Positions 1-9,030 of a stretch of DNA of 64,000 bases are shown here, piece by piece. The stretch is taken from contig JAJQEO010000052.1 in assembly GCA_021201665.1 (NCBI GenBank), positions 1 through 64,000 on the forward strand, in the 5' to 3' direction. The notes beneath the pieces were generated by a model that worked only from the letters and a program-made list of their open reading frames with translations, had not been told where the DNA came from and did not search any database. The translations under genes were made by a program, and so were the position numbers. This stretch comes from Lachnospiraceae bacterium (GTDB taxonomy: Bacteria > Bacillota > Clostridia > Lachnospirales > Lachnospiraceae). Position 1 is the stretch's first letter. Every line of letters begins with the position of its first letter.

Positions 1-28
1 CCCTTGTCGGTTTCTTCCCGTTCTTCAT
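1..28 (-). CDS. Start of a small conserved protein (DUF6906-like), cut by the window edge
   Basis: Only nine codons are visible, reading MKNGKKPTR. A strong ribosome site (GGAGGAAGA) lies directly before the ATG. The start and the position immediately downstream of the replication initiator resemble the small DUF6906-type proteins that follow RepA in Clostridia mobile elements. The family name is recalled from a very short match, so it is tentative. Confidence 0.45.
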
Positions 29-114
29 CTTCTTCCTCCGTTCGTATCCACATTCCTTCGTGCAGCGCTGCCCAAGCATTGTGAGTTTTCCTTCGTCTTT
101 CTATCCGCTGCGCC

Positions 115-1620
115 TTACTGTCCGTACATGTCATGACTTACCTCCGCCTGATAATACGCGTCTATCATCGTTGGCGCGTTAAAGATGCAGGCAAGCACAT
201 ATGCCTTGATGTTCCAGATCTTACCCGTCTGCTTACTCAGGCACCACAGTATGTACTGGACATGGTTCTGCCCTACGCGCAGCAGCTTGTTCACCACATA
301 CGGATATGGGTATTCCGCTTTCGCAATCGTCACCGTCTCTCGTTTCGCTGCAATCGTCTCCGCCATCAGTGACACGATCATGTCGATCTGCATCCTGTCT
401 GAATCTGATTTGGCATCAAAAATCAGGGTGTCATACTCAATATTCTTTTTGATGATGTTTGTGTAGGTTGTTATCGCATCCATCTGATCCATCCCATCCG
501 GCATCGGCTCCGCGCGTGTACGCGCGCACGCACGCGTTGATTGATTGATAAGATCAGTATCACTCACATCAGTATTATTAATATCAGTATAATTAGGGTC
601 GGTTTTTTCGACGATTACAGGTGGACTTTCCCGACCCCTGGAAGTCGGATGATCCGATTGCGTGAAGTCGGCTTCTCCGACCTCGTCAAATCGACTTTCC
701 CGACTGCGATAAATCGGAGATTCCGACTGCGGCAAATCCGCTTCGTCGGCTCCGAGAATTGGGTATCCGCTGACTCTTGTAAAACCGCTTCCAGAGCCAC
801 CCTTTGCGTATTCCTGTGAATCTCCGGCAGACATACATTCATGCAAAAAAGCATCCACAAAACTCGCTTCTGCTTTGTCCCAGAAATCATCGGATGCTTT
901 TTCATGCATATTGTCTACTTCACTGCATTGATCAATCCTGTAATTCTTTTGGTCAGAACAATTTTGGTCTGACCTTCGCTTTTCCTGTTCCGTACTTGTG
1001 TCGCAGTTCTGCTCAAACCAGTAATCTTTCTGCCCCTCTGTAATGAATCCCGGCTTCTTTGGCATATTCCCATAATCCTCGCCGTCGGATTCTCTCGACA
1101 GATACTCATTTCTTTCATCCTGTGCCTTATTATTTTCAACACATACCGCCATCTCATCTTCTCTCTGCTCTGACTTTTTCCCACCATTCTCCGGGTTTGC
1201 GCTGGATTCTTCTCCACTCTTCATTTCAGAATTTCCCAGCTTCTGCTTTGGTTTTGCGATAAAATTCTTCACATAAATCGCATCCGGTTTCCCAAATCCC
1301 TGTTTCACACGGTCAATCAAACCAATCCCTTTTTTCGTATCCAGTTCCGCGAGAATCTTCATCGCCTTATCCCGTCCGCAGTTCAGGTATTCTGTCACCT
1401 GTTCAATCGTAAAAATGATATAGACCCGCCTTTCGCTGTCTACCCAGTGATTTTTCAAAGAAAGGCACATCCGGTCCAGCATCAGCCCATACAGCACTTT
1501 CGCGTCGCAGGACAGTTTCCTGAAATATTCATCCGTAAACAACAATTTTGGGATACGGTAAAAGGAGAACTGTTCCGATTCATACTCATGAAAATAATCA
1601 AACTCGAATTTATTCTCCAT
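115..1620 (-). CDS. repA: Replication initiator protein A, RepA_N type with DUF6017-like C-terminus
   Basis: Predicted to bind the origin and start replication of a plasmid-like or integrative element. The N-terminal 110 residues match the RepA_N winged-helix family (FSFYRIPKLLFTDEYF near residue 18, then a region describing sequential helices). A long variable linker follows, with imperfect repeats rich in Ser, Glu and Asp (encoded around 600-780). The last 120 residues form a second conserved domain of the DUF6017 kind. I start at 1620 (MENKFEFDYF) because GGAG lies about eight bases before it; the longer frame to 1701 adds an unlikely basic leader. It heads a RepA, DUF6075, ParB, ParA, DUF3789 block on the same strand. 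Confidence 0.85.
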   Translation of the reverse strand: MENKFEFDYFHEYESEQFSFYRIPKLLFTDEYFRKLSCDAKVLYGLMLDRMCLSLKNHWVDSERRVYIIFTIEQVTEYLNCGRDKAMKILAELDTKKGIGLIDRVKQGFGKPDAIYVKNFIAKPKQKLGNSEMKSGEESSANPENGGKKSEQREDEMAVCVENNKAQDERNEYLSRESDGEDYGNMPKKPGFITEGQKDYWFEQNCDTSTEQEKRRSDQNCSDQKNYRIDQCSEVDNMHEKASDDFWDKAEASFVDAFLHECMSAGDSQEYAKGGSGSGFTRVSGYPILGADEADLPQSESPIYRSRESRFDEVGEADFTQSDHPTSRGRESPPVIVEKTDPNYTDINNTDVSDTDLINQSTRACARTRAEPMPDGMDQMDAITTYTNIIKKNIEYDTLIFDAKSDSDRMQIDMIVSLMAETIAAKRETVTIAKAEYPYPYVVNKLLRVGQNHVQYILWCLSKQTGKIWNIKAYVLACIFNAPTMIDAYYQAEVSHDMYGQ

Positions 1621-1725
1621 ATCACATCTCCGTTTCTTTCGAGAGTCTTGTCTTGTTATCTTCGGAGTGAGCGTGGCCTGCATCTGAAATGCAGGCCACA
1701 CCCAGTCAATTTGTTCTCTCTCCGC

Positions 1726-2163
1726 TCAGCCACAATATTCCGGATAGCGAATTTTCACTGCCTCCCAAAAGTATTTCGCATAGCCACAGCTGAACAAATC
1801 GCTAACCGAATATTCACCACACTCACGCAGCTTATCTTTCGAGTTCTTGATGCCATACACACTCGGTGTTCCGTTACAATAGAGGTTAAAAGCCATCCTG
1901 ACAGTTCGCATACTGCCGCTTGTCTGCCAGCCCTCATGCAAGCATTCGGGCTTTACGTTTCCACTCCTGAAATCATAAATACGGTCTATGTGTTCCCGCG
2001 TATCCCGGTCAATGCCCAGGCAGTACACCAGTGCTTCGTGATAAACATCACACCATCTGCATTTTTCCAACGATTGCAAACAGAACCGCTCATGCTCCGC
2101 ATCCCTGAATAAAATTTCATTATTGTCCCTGTTATTCGTAGTATTGTAAGTTGTATAGCACAT
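1726..2163 (-). CDS. DUF6075-like protein of mobile elements
   Basis: A protein of 145 residues beginning MCYTTYNTTN. The body (ILFRDAEHERFCLQSLEKC, then DVYHEALVYCLGI and the block around WQTSGSMRTVRMAFNL) matches what I recall of DUF6075, a family of unknown function common in Clostridia plasmid-like elements and phages. The start at 2163 is chosen because AAAGGAGATTTTGCT lies directly before it; the frame stays open to 2319 but that extension has no ribosome site and unlike composition. It sits between ParB and RepA and is probably cotranscribed. Confidence 0.7.
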   Translation of the reverse strand: MCYTTYNTTNNRDNNEILFRDAEHERFCLQSLEKCRWCDVYHEALVYCLGIDRDTREHIDRIYDFRSGNVKPECLHEGWQTSGSMRTVRMAFNLYCNGTPSVYGIKNSKDKLRECGEYSVSDLFSCGYAKYFWEAVKIRYPEYCG

Positions 2164-2315
2164 AGCAAAATCTCCTTTCCGTTCTCCTGCGATTTGCTCT
2201 GAATAATTGATTTTTCCCGTTTCCAGGAAACTTGATCCAGTGTCAGAAACCGTAGTCACCAGCTCTGGCTCAATAGAATTCGTCACGGCAGCTTTGAAAA
2301 TAGTCATATAAAAAT

Positions 2316-3275
2316 TCATCGGGAATTACGTTTTTTCCGCTGCTGTTCCTGCTGCATCTGCCGCCTCTGTTTCCACTGTTCCAAAAGCTGGATAATCGTT
2401 TCTTCCATCTTCCTCGGTGTATAGTCTTTCGGAAAATACTGCCTCAGGACATCGGATGTGAACATAATTTTGTCCTGAACAGGTTTCTTTTCCTCAGACA
2501 TAATCGCAAGCATAGAATCTTCCGTTAAACGCCCATCCTGGCTAAACTGCTTCAAACGCTGTGCCTGGGAAAGTGACGGCGTTGCCTGTTCATAATCCAT
2601 GGTTTCAATCAGCATTTCCTGTTCTTTTGGTTTCAGAAATGACAGCTCATATGCAGGGTTAAAGGCAATTTTCTTTTCATCCACCATCTCCAGGAGCGGA
2701 GGAATCAGTTCTGTTAGACGAATGTATCTGGAAATTTGGTTACGACTTTGCCCAACCTGTTCTGCAAGAATTTCCCTTGATTCCTTTCCTTCATAATTCC
2801 GCCCAACTTGGGCGGAATTTTTTGGTGGTCGCCCTGCCTGTCTTTTCATAGCTTCCAACTTCATCTTGAAAGCGAACGCTCTCTCGCTCGGAAGTATTGT
2901 CTCTCTTTGCAGATTGCTATCCACCATAAGCAAAACAGCTTCATCATCATCCAATTCTCGCACAATCACCGGCATTGTCTCTTTCCCTGCCAGTTCACAA
3001 GCTCTATGCCGGCGATGACCAGAAATAATCTCATATCCTCCTTCCGGCGATGGTCTTGCGATAATTGGAACCAGAACGCCATATTGCTGTACACTCTCTA
3101 CTGTCTCCATCATTTTTTCATCATCCAAAACCTTAAACGGATGATCTTTAAAGGGATGCAATTCAGAAATCGCAATCTCCTGCACACGTTCCCTCTCATC
3201 ATCCGCCCGTCCTTCATCCGTCTTAAAAAGATCATCGACGGACGCAAGTTTTATGTTTTTCGCGCTGCTTTTCAA
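2316..3275 (-). CDS. parB: ParB/Spo0J family partition protein
   Basis: Centromere-binding partner of ParA for segregation of a low-copy replicon. Residues 30-125 form the ParB/Srx-like nuclease fold with the motif ISGHRRHRACELAG near residue 105, the CTP-binding type box. A helix-turn-helix (REILAEQVGQSRNQISRYIR) lies near residue 175, followed by a Glu/Lys/Gln-rich tail. Length of 319 residues is normal. Its first 44 bases overlap the 3' end of parA in another frame, so the two are translationally coupled. It belongs to the RepA-linked replicon and is distinct from the second ParB at 23321-24295. Confidence 0.9.
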   Translation of the reverse strand: MKSSAKNIKLASVDDLFKTDEGRADDERERVQEIAISELHPFKDHPFKVLDDEKMMETVESVQQYGVLVPIIARPSPEGGYEIISGHRRHRACELAGKETMPVIVRELDDDEAVLLMVDSNLQRETILPSERAFAFKMKLEAMKRQAGRPPKNSAQVGRNYEGKESREILAEQVGQSRNQISRYIRLTELIPPLLEMVDEKKIAFNPAYELSFLKPKEQEMLIETMDYEQATPSLSQAQRLKQFSQDGRLTEDSMLAIMSEEKKPVQDKIMFTSDVLRQYFPKDYTPRKMEETIIQLLEQWKQRRQMQQEQQRKKRNSR

Positions 3276-4053
3276 GAGTCAACACCTCCTTCGTCAATTC
3301 CATATACGCTCCCGCTACTTTTCCTTTTGGATCATAAGCATAGATACTCATACCTGCCGCAGTTGCTTCTTTTGCTTTTACTGAAAACGGAATTTCCGTT
3401 TTAAATACATTAATTTTTCTTCCGTAAGTGTCCCTGATCAGTGACGCCGTTTCTCTCGCAAAGTTAGTCCGTTTATCTACCATAGTCAGAAGAATCCCAT
3501 CAATTTGTAATGTCGGATTAATCTGTCGCCTGACTTTTCCTACCGTCTGTAAAAGCTGCTCTAAGCCTTTAGCAGGAAGATATTCAGCCTGAACCGGCAC
3601 GTTTATGCGAGTTGCTGCCGCTAAAGCATTGACTGTAAGCATCCCGAGCGATGGCTGACAATCGATCAGGATATGTGAATACTGACTTTTCACTGTATCC
3701 AAGTACTGCCGCAGTACTGTCTCCCGGCTGATCATATTCACAAGAGATACTTCCATGCCGGATAGCTGAATATCTGCAGGCATCAGGTCAACACCTTCTG
3801 CATGATGCAGGATTCCCTCTCCCGGATCGATTGACTGATCCGTTAATATTTTTCCTAAGATTGTTGAAACCGTCACCGGAAGCTGATCCGGACGTGGAAA
3901 CCCCAGGCTGATTGTCGCGCTGGCCTGAGGATCAAAATCCACAATCAAAACCTTCTTTCCCTGCCGTGCCAGGCCAATACCAAGATTCACACAGGTCTGG
4001 GTTTTTCCGACTCCGCCTTTCTGATTAGCAAGGCAAATAATCTGAGTATTCAT
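3232..4053 (-). CDS. parA: ParA family partition ATPase (Soj-like)
   Basis: Deviant Walker ATPase that positions plasmid DNA with ParB. The P-loop KGGVGKT lies at residues 12-18, the switch I-like segment VDFDPQASATISLG near residue 40, and the Walker B region ILIDCQPSLGMLTVNAL near residue 128. Length of 273 residues is typical. Its ATG overlaps the stop of the small DUF3789 gene (ATGA), so parA is probably translated from that message. It lies just upstream of parB with a 44-base overlap. Confidence 0.92.
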   Translation of the reverse strand: MNTQIICLANQKGGVGKTQTCVNLGIGLARQGKKVLIVDFDPQASATISLGFPRPDQLPVTVSTILGKILTDQSIDPGEGILHHAEGVDLMPADIQLSGMEVSLVNMISRETVLRQYLDTVKSQYSHILIDCQPSLGMLTVNALAAATRINVPVQAEYLPAKGLEQLLQTVGKVRRQINPTLQIDGILLTMVDKRTNFARETASLIRDTYGRKINVFKTEIPFSVKAKEATAAGMSIYAYDPKGKVAGAYMELTKEVLTLEKQREKHKTCVRR

Positions 4054-4181
4054 TCTTCACCATCCCCCTTTTCGTCATAACATCCATTCCTGCGGTCTTC
4101 TTCACCAGCTGCGAAGCACATACACATCGTCGCAACTCCGAAGAAACCGCCTAAGCAAAAAGCAATAAAATGAGTAACCAT
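4050..4181 (-). CDS. DUF3789-like small membrane protein, 43 aa
   Basis: Translation gives a 43-residue protein with one hydrophobic segment (HFIAFCLGGFFGVATMCMCF, residues 4-23) and a charged acidic tail. This is the signature of DUF3789 proteins carried by Clostridia conjugative and plasmid-like elements; function unknown. A good ribosome site (GGGAGAGATT) precedes the ATG, and the stop overlaps the parA start in an ATGA junction, which supports it being translated. It appears to be the first gene of the DUF3789-parA-parB-DUF6075-repA block. Confidence 0.75.
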   Translation of the reverse strand: MVTHFIAFCLGGFFGVATMCMCFAAGEEDRRNGCYDEKGDGEE

Positions 4182-4486
4182 AATCTCTCCCTTCGTAAAA
4201 AAAACGCCTCACTCAAAGCAGCACAAAGTGTTAAAGAGATACACTCAGCGAAGATTAAAGTGAAGCGCAAAAATATCCGTTCCAGATATTCTGAAACACC
4301 ATTTATGAACTTTTAAATTATTTGATTATTGTGTTGCTAACTTTCAATTAATGCAAAAACAACAACGCACATTATATCCAAAACCAATTATCCAGATACA
4401 AATCCTGTAACGTTACAGAAAACAGATATAGAAAATCTGTAGAAATGAAGAGGACTAAGCAGAATTCCTTATAAAATCTAGGTTTT
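4182..4486. promoter_or_regulatory. Leader region of the partition operon with a perfect palindrome
   Basis: An AT-rich gap between the partition block and the truncated phage tail gene. It contains a perfect 14-base palindrome CTGTAACGTTACAG at 4405-4418, a candidate operator or ParB/Rep site. A second inverted pair, AGGACTAAG at 4451-4459 and CTTAGTCCT at 4491-4499, straddles the end of the neighbouring phage gene and could mark a recombination border or a hairpin. A promoter reading left is expected here but I could not pick one with confidence. No iteron array is visible. Confidence 0.4.
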
Positions 4487-4795
4487 CTAACTTAGTCCTA
4501 TTATAACAGTGGCATACATCTCCGTACTTACAATCTCCAGCGTCTCCGTATCAAAATAATCCACCGTAATCTTCTCCTGCTGCTTGAACCCCGTCAGCAG
4601 CTTCAGCCACTTCGGCGTGACGGAGAATTTCACCGCAATACTCCGCACGCCCAGCCGCACCACATCCCTCTGCGTCGTCCCGGCCTCGGTCTCGCCGCCG
4701 GAATCTGCCTCCACATCACTCATATCCACTTCATAGGAATCCGGAAACGGCAGCGCCGTCCCGTCAAACGTCAGATACTGCACATACGCCGCCAT
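4487..4795 (-). CDS. Phage tail protein, DUF6711-like, C-terminally truncated
   Basis: Small structural protein encoded right after the tape measure in Clostridia siphoviruses. The 102 residues start MAAYVQYLTFDGTALPFPDS and contain SGGETEAGTTQRDVVRLG near residue 34 and DYFDTETLEIVSTEMY near residue 79. As I recall the family, it continues about 20-30 residues after this point; here it ends abruptly with ATVIIGLS, and sequence beyond is the AT-rich leader of the partition operon. I infer a recombination border at about 4490-4510. It is separated by one base from the tape-measure gene. Confidence 0.65.
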   Translation of the reverse strand: MAAYVQYLTFDGTALPFPDSYEVDMSDVEADSGGETEAGTTQRDVVRLGVRSIAVKFSVTPKWLKLLTGFKQQEKITVDYFDTETLEIVSTEMYATVIIGLS

Positions 4796-4796
4796 G

Positions 4797-7780
4797 TCAC
4801 CGACCTCCTGACCTCAAATTTGCCCTCTGCTGGGCATTCACAATCACCTCATCCAGCATCGTCCCACCCAGGTAGACAGGGATCACGATATCCCCGGACT
4901 GTCCGCCAAAAGACTCCGCCATCTCCCGGATCCCCGACAGGATCCCGGACAGGGAACTATCCGCCGCCGCGGAACTGCCGCCGGATCCCCCGTCGCCCTG
5001 CATGGACGCCATCTGCGGGCTGATGACCATATCCCCGGCCACATCCGAAACCGCGCCCCGGATCAGGCTCCGGCTCTTCTCAATGCCGTCCGCCAGACCT
5101 TCCATGAAATCCGGCATCCAGTCCTCAAAATCCGTCAGAGGCCCCTCATCCGGCACGGAGAAATGCAGGTAGGACTTAATGGTCTCCGCCACGTTGGAAA
5201 CCGCATCCTTCACCTTGCTGATACAGCTTTTAATTCCATTCACGATCCCGTTGATAATATCTGCGCCCCAGTTAAATGCAGAAGAAGCCAGCCCCTTAAT
5301 GAAGCTGACCGCCTGGTTGAACCCGTCCTTCACCGTATTATAAATCCCGGACACCGTGGACTTGATCCCGTTCCACATCGCAGAAAACGCCGTGGACACC
5401 GCAGACTTGATGGAATTCACGATTTTGGACACCGTGCTCAAAATGGTATTCCACACCTTTGACATCGTGGAAGAAATCCCATTCACCACCGTGGTAATCA
5501 CGGATAAAATCGCGTTCCACACTGTCGTGATGACTGTCTGGATCGCACCCAGCACCGTCGTGATCACCGTCTGAATCACGTTCCATGCCGTCGTGATAAA
5601 GGTCTGGACTGCCGTCACCACCGTCGTCACGACTGTCTGGATTGCATTCCACACCGTTGTAAAAATCCCCTGGATCGCCGTCCATACCGTACCGGTCACC
5701 GTCTGAATCGTGCTCCATGCATCACTCAGGAAATCCGAAACCGCGCCCACCACCGTGGAAACGATTTCCCGGATATTCTCCCAGGTATCCGAAAAGAATT
5801 CCGACAACGCCTCCCACACGCTTTTCGCCGTCCCACTGATGGATTCCCACGCCGCTGTCAGGAAGCCGGAAATGGCTTCCCAGGCTGCCGTCACAGCCGC
5901 CTTGATGCTTTCCCAAAGGTCAATCCAGAACTGCCGGAATTCCTCGTTCGTGTTCCACAAGTAAATAAACGCCGCCACCAGGGCAGCAATCGCCGCGATC
6001 ACCAGCGCGATTGGATTCGCCATCATCACGGCGCTCAGTGCGGAAAACGCAGTCTTCACCGCGTTAAACGCGCTCACCAGCTTCGGCACCAGCGTCATGA
6101 TCGTCCCCACAGAGGAAATCACCTTCCCAACCACGATCAGCACCGGACCGATAGCCGCGGCCACCAGGGCAATCGTCAGGATCACCGTCCGCATCCCCTC
6201 GTCCATGCCGTTCAGCCAGTCCACCAGGTTCTGAATCACACCCACTACGGATTTAATGACCGGCAGGAGCATCTGCCCGAAGGAGATCCCAAGCTCCTGC
6301 AGCTGTGATTTTAAAATCGTCAGCTGCCCGGTCAGGTTGTCCTGCATGATCGCCGCCATCTCCTCCGCCGTACCGGAACAGCCTGCAAGCCCTTCCCGGT
6401 AAGCGTCAAAGCTGCCCGTAGACTCGCCCAGCACCGTCATTAACTCTGACTGTGCTGTCTTGCCCGCGACCACATAGGCAAGGTTCGCTTTCTCCTCATC
6501 CGTCAGCGTGGACCATACACCCTGCATGGAAGACAGGATGGAAGAAAGGCTCTGCACATTCCCCTCCGCGTCATAGACCGTAACACCGTACTCCGCAAGG
6601 GTATCCCGGCAGCCGGATGTATTCGTCCCCAGCCTCGTCATGATGGAAGAAAGCGCCGTGCCGGCCTCGCCGCCTTTAATGCCTCCGTCCGCCATGACCA
6701 TCAATGCCGCCATGGTATCATCCAGGTCATAGCCCAGCTGCGTCGCCGTCGCCGCGCAGTTTTTATACGCCTCGCCCAGCTGCGCCGTAGTCGTGTTGGA
6801 ATTCGACATGGCATACGCCATCTTGTCCACCAGCATCTCCGAATCCGAAGCCGCCAGCCCGAACGCCGTCAGGTAATCCGTCACGATATCCGAAGCACTT
6901 GCCAGATCCATCTCCGAAGCCGCCGCCAGGTTCAGGATCCCGGAAAGGCCCTCGCACATCTGGTCCGCGTTCCATCCCGCAAGCCCCATGTAGGACATGG
7001 CTTCCGCCGCCTCTGTTGCAGAGAATTTCGTGGTTTCGCCCGCTTCCCTTGCAGCCGTTTCCAGCTTCTCCATATCCCCTTCCAGATCCGTGGACGTGGA
7101 AGAAAGCAGAGCCTTCACACTGGACATGGCCTCCTCAAAATTCGCCGCCGTTGTCACCGCAGCCGTCCCCAGAGCCACCACACCAGCCGTCACCGGAAGC
7201 AGCTTCGTCCCCACGCTGCTGATGTTATCCCCCAGCGTTTTCAGATTCTCCCCGGACGCCGCGATCTTCTGCACCGCCGTGGCCGACTGCTCCGCCTGTT
7301 CCTCCAGATCCTTCAGCTTCTGCTCGGTCTCCACGATCTCCCGCTGCAGCGCGTCATACTGTTCCTGCGAAATCTCCCCGAGCGTGCCGCCAATCGCAAA
7401 GCGATTTTCCATTGCGGCACGCGACCTGGCAGGTGCAGCTTCAGCTGCGCGTGCCGATTCCATATTCGCCAGGGCCGTGTTCGCCTGTTCCGCCGCCGTT
7501 TTCAGCGTCGCCAGCTTCTCCTTCGTTTCCGACACTGCATCCGCCAAAAGCTTCTGCTTCTGCGCCAGCAGCTCCGTATTCCCCGGATCCAGCTTCAGCA
7601 GCTTCTCCACATCCTTCAGCTGGGGTGCTGAGCGCCAGTGGCGCTCGTTTAGCACCGACCGAAGCGGCAGCGGAGATGCGTGGACTTGATATTCTTATTC
7701 ACACTTTCCAGAGCCTTGTTCAGCCCCGTCGTATCGCCATTGATCTCAACCGTAATTCCCTTAATCCGGCTCACCGCCAC
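4797..7780 (-). pseudogene. Phage tail tape measure protein, interrupted by a hairpin element
   Basis: Sets tail length and helps DNA ejection in siphoviruses. The TP901-type core is clear (KFSATEAAEAMSYMGLAGWN and neighbouring helices), hydrophobic segments lie mid-protein, and the C-terminal half has many Trp/Thr-rich repeats of about 11-15 residues (TTVWNAIQTV pattern, encoded about 5380-5880). The true start is GTG at 7780 (VAVSRIKGITVEING), preceded by GGAGGTGAAGAC. Codons run 33 residues, then a roughly 60-base element at 7622-7681 brings a TAA; the expected sequence resumes at QLKDVEKLLKLDPG. The remainder is open for over 940 codons and could only be made from an internal start. Confidence 0.85.
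7622..7680 (+). repeat. Palindromic element copy A inside the tape-measure gene
   Basis: Read on the plus strand it has an outer stem GGTGCT (7624-7629) / AGCACC (7651-7656), an inner stem GAGCGCC (7630-7636) / GGCGCTC (7640-7646) with loop AGT, a GTTT bulge, then a tail starting GACCGAAGCGG and ending near GGAGATGCG. It interrupts the tape-measure frame with a stop. It is related to the element at 7780-7834 on the other strand, with paired changes that keep both stems. Confidence 0.75.
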
Positions 7781-7836
7781 GTCTTCACCTCCGTTCCGGT
7801 CGGTCCTAAACGCGTGCCACTGGCACGCAGGACCCC
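7781..7836 (-). repeat. Palindromic element copy B directly before the tape-measure start
   Basis: Read on the minus strand: GGTCCT, GCGTGCC-AGT-GGCACGC, GTTT, AGGACC, then GACC and the tail GGAACGGAGGTGAAGAC. It differs from copy A at several stem positions, each compensated on the other side. The tail supplies the GGAGGTG ribosome site for the tape-measure GTG start. So either the element brought a ribosome site with it or it inserted so as to keep one. Confidence 0.7.
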
Positions 7837-7955
7837 TCACCTCACTTCCAGACATCAAAAAAGGACCGGTTTCCCGACCCTTTAATATAGTAAAAGGCAT
7901 CGTAACACGATGCCACCACAAACTTCTTAACAATATTAGTAAATCTACTTATAAC

Positions 7956-8668
7956 TTACAGTCTACCCTCCGCCAAATGTTTTGAAATATATTTTCCGAA
8001 ATCAATGTCATTCTTTAACGCAATATATTTATCATGTATTAAAGCATAGATATGATATTCTCCTTCATATATTCTTTCTAAATCTTCTTTGTCTATCGGG
8101 ATGATAAACACATCCTCTTTTAATGCAATTTTTTTAATCAAACCTTTAGCGGAATCCCACTCACCTCTTCCAGAAACACCATTCCAAGCAACCAGAATAC
8201 CTAATTTTGCCCCACTGAAGCTAACAAAGAATAAAACTTTCCTACATATGTCACTCCCACTGCTCCTTCATAATTTTTACATTCACACAAGAACGTATCT
8301 CCAAAACAGGGAAAAGCATTATTAACTTGGTTTAATCTTGCATTTTCATTCCAAGACAATAGCAGGTCGATTTCATTCGAACTAGTTCGGCAATTACTTC
8401 TGCACTCAAAGAAGCTACCTGAAGAATTTGAAAATAATAGTGAAAATAGTTCTTCGAGTTTATGACCCTTCTCTTGCGCGTTCAATTTTCCAGAAGAAAT
8501 TTCATCATATACTTTACAAAACTTGCACTTGTCTTCCTCGCCCAATTGTAATGTTGTAGACTTATATCTTCCCAATATCTGTATACATTCAAACGGCGTG
8601 AGTCCTTGTTTATTAAGAAAGTCTTCAATTTCTTCGGCTTTTCGAAGGTTATCGTCTTTCTCCATCAT
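7956..8668 (-). pseudogene. PD-(D/E)XK restriction-endonuclease-like protein, frameshifted
   Basis: Two frames together give one nuclease-like protein of about 235 residues. The first frame (start 8668) has a predicted helical N-terminus, KGHKLEELFSLLF, then NEIDLLLSW and DTFLCECKNY, which fit the D...ExK core of Mrr/PD-(D/E)XK enzymes. Near 8220 the frame must shift by one base to continue as SFSGAKLGILVAWNG and on to the end at 7956. This could be decay, a sequencing error or programmed shifting. Its start overlaps the preceding gene by four bases. The region is visibly AT-rich compared with the phage genes around it. Confidence 0.65.
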
Positions 8669-9030
8669 AACACCTTATATATTATAACCGCATGCTCTTT
8701 TGGCTCTTCAACTTCATTATCACAATGCACACAATTTATTTCCTCAGGTATATCAAATAGACTCCTATAAAGATTCCCCGTAAACTTCTGACAACGCGGA
8801 CAATATATTTCCAAACACTGTTCCACTAGTCCAGCATCTACGCAAACCTCCATGACGTCATAAGCTTCCACTATACTGATTTTGAAATTCCTGTGTAAGA
8901 CATCCGGATAAATCAACTGCCCAGTTTGATAATGATTACCTAGGAAGTCAACTATGGCGTCACAATCAATATTAAATTTCTTCTCCTTTAATAAAGGAGC
9001 CACTTTCACAAAGATACTTGATTGCATCAT
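8665..9030 (-). CDS. Unknown 121-aa protein with a C-terminal zinc ribbon
   Basis: I do not recognise the family. Residues 1-75 look like a helical, possibly winged-helix domain. Residues 78-104 carry two Cys pairs, CPRC and CVHC, 23 residues apart, which is a plausible zinc ribbon. The start at 9030 has GGAG seven bases upstream, and the gene overlaps the end of the upstream 373-residue gene by 59 bases and the nuclease gene by four. That tight coupling says the three products are made together. An adaptor or DNA-binding subunit is an inference only. Confidence 0.6.
   Translation of the reverse strand: MMQSSIFVKVAPLLKEKKFNIDCDAIVDFLGNHYQTGQLIYPDVLHRNFKISIVEAYDVMEVCVDAGLVEQCLEIYCPRCQKFTGNLYRSLFDIPEEINCVHCDNEVEEPKEHAVIIYKVL

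Noticed and set aside
1726-2319. Longer start for the DUF6075-like gene at 2319
   Set aside because: The first 52 codons lack a ribosome site and family likeness, while 2163 has a strong one.
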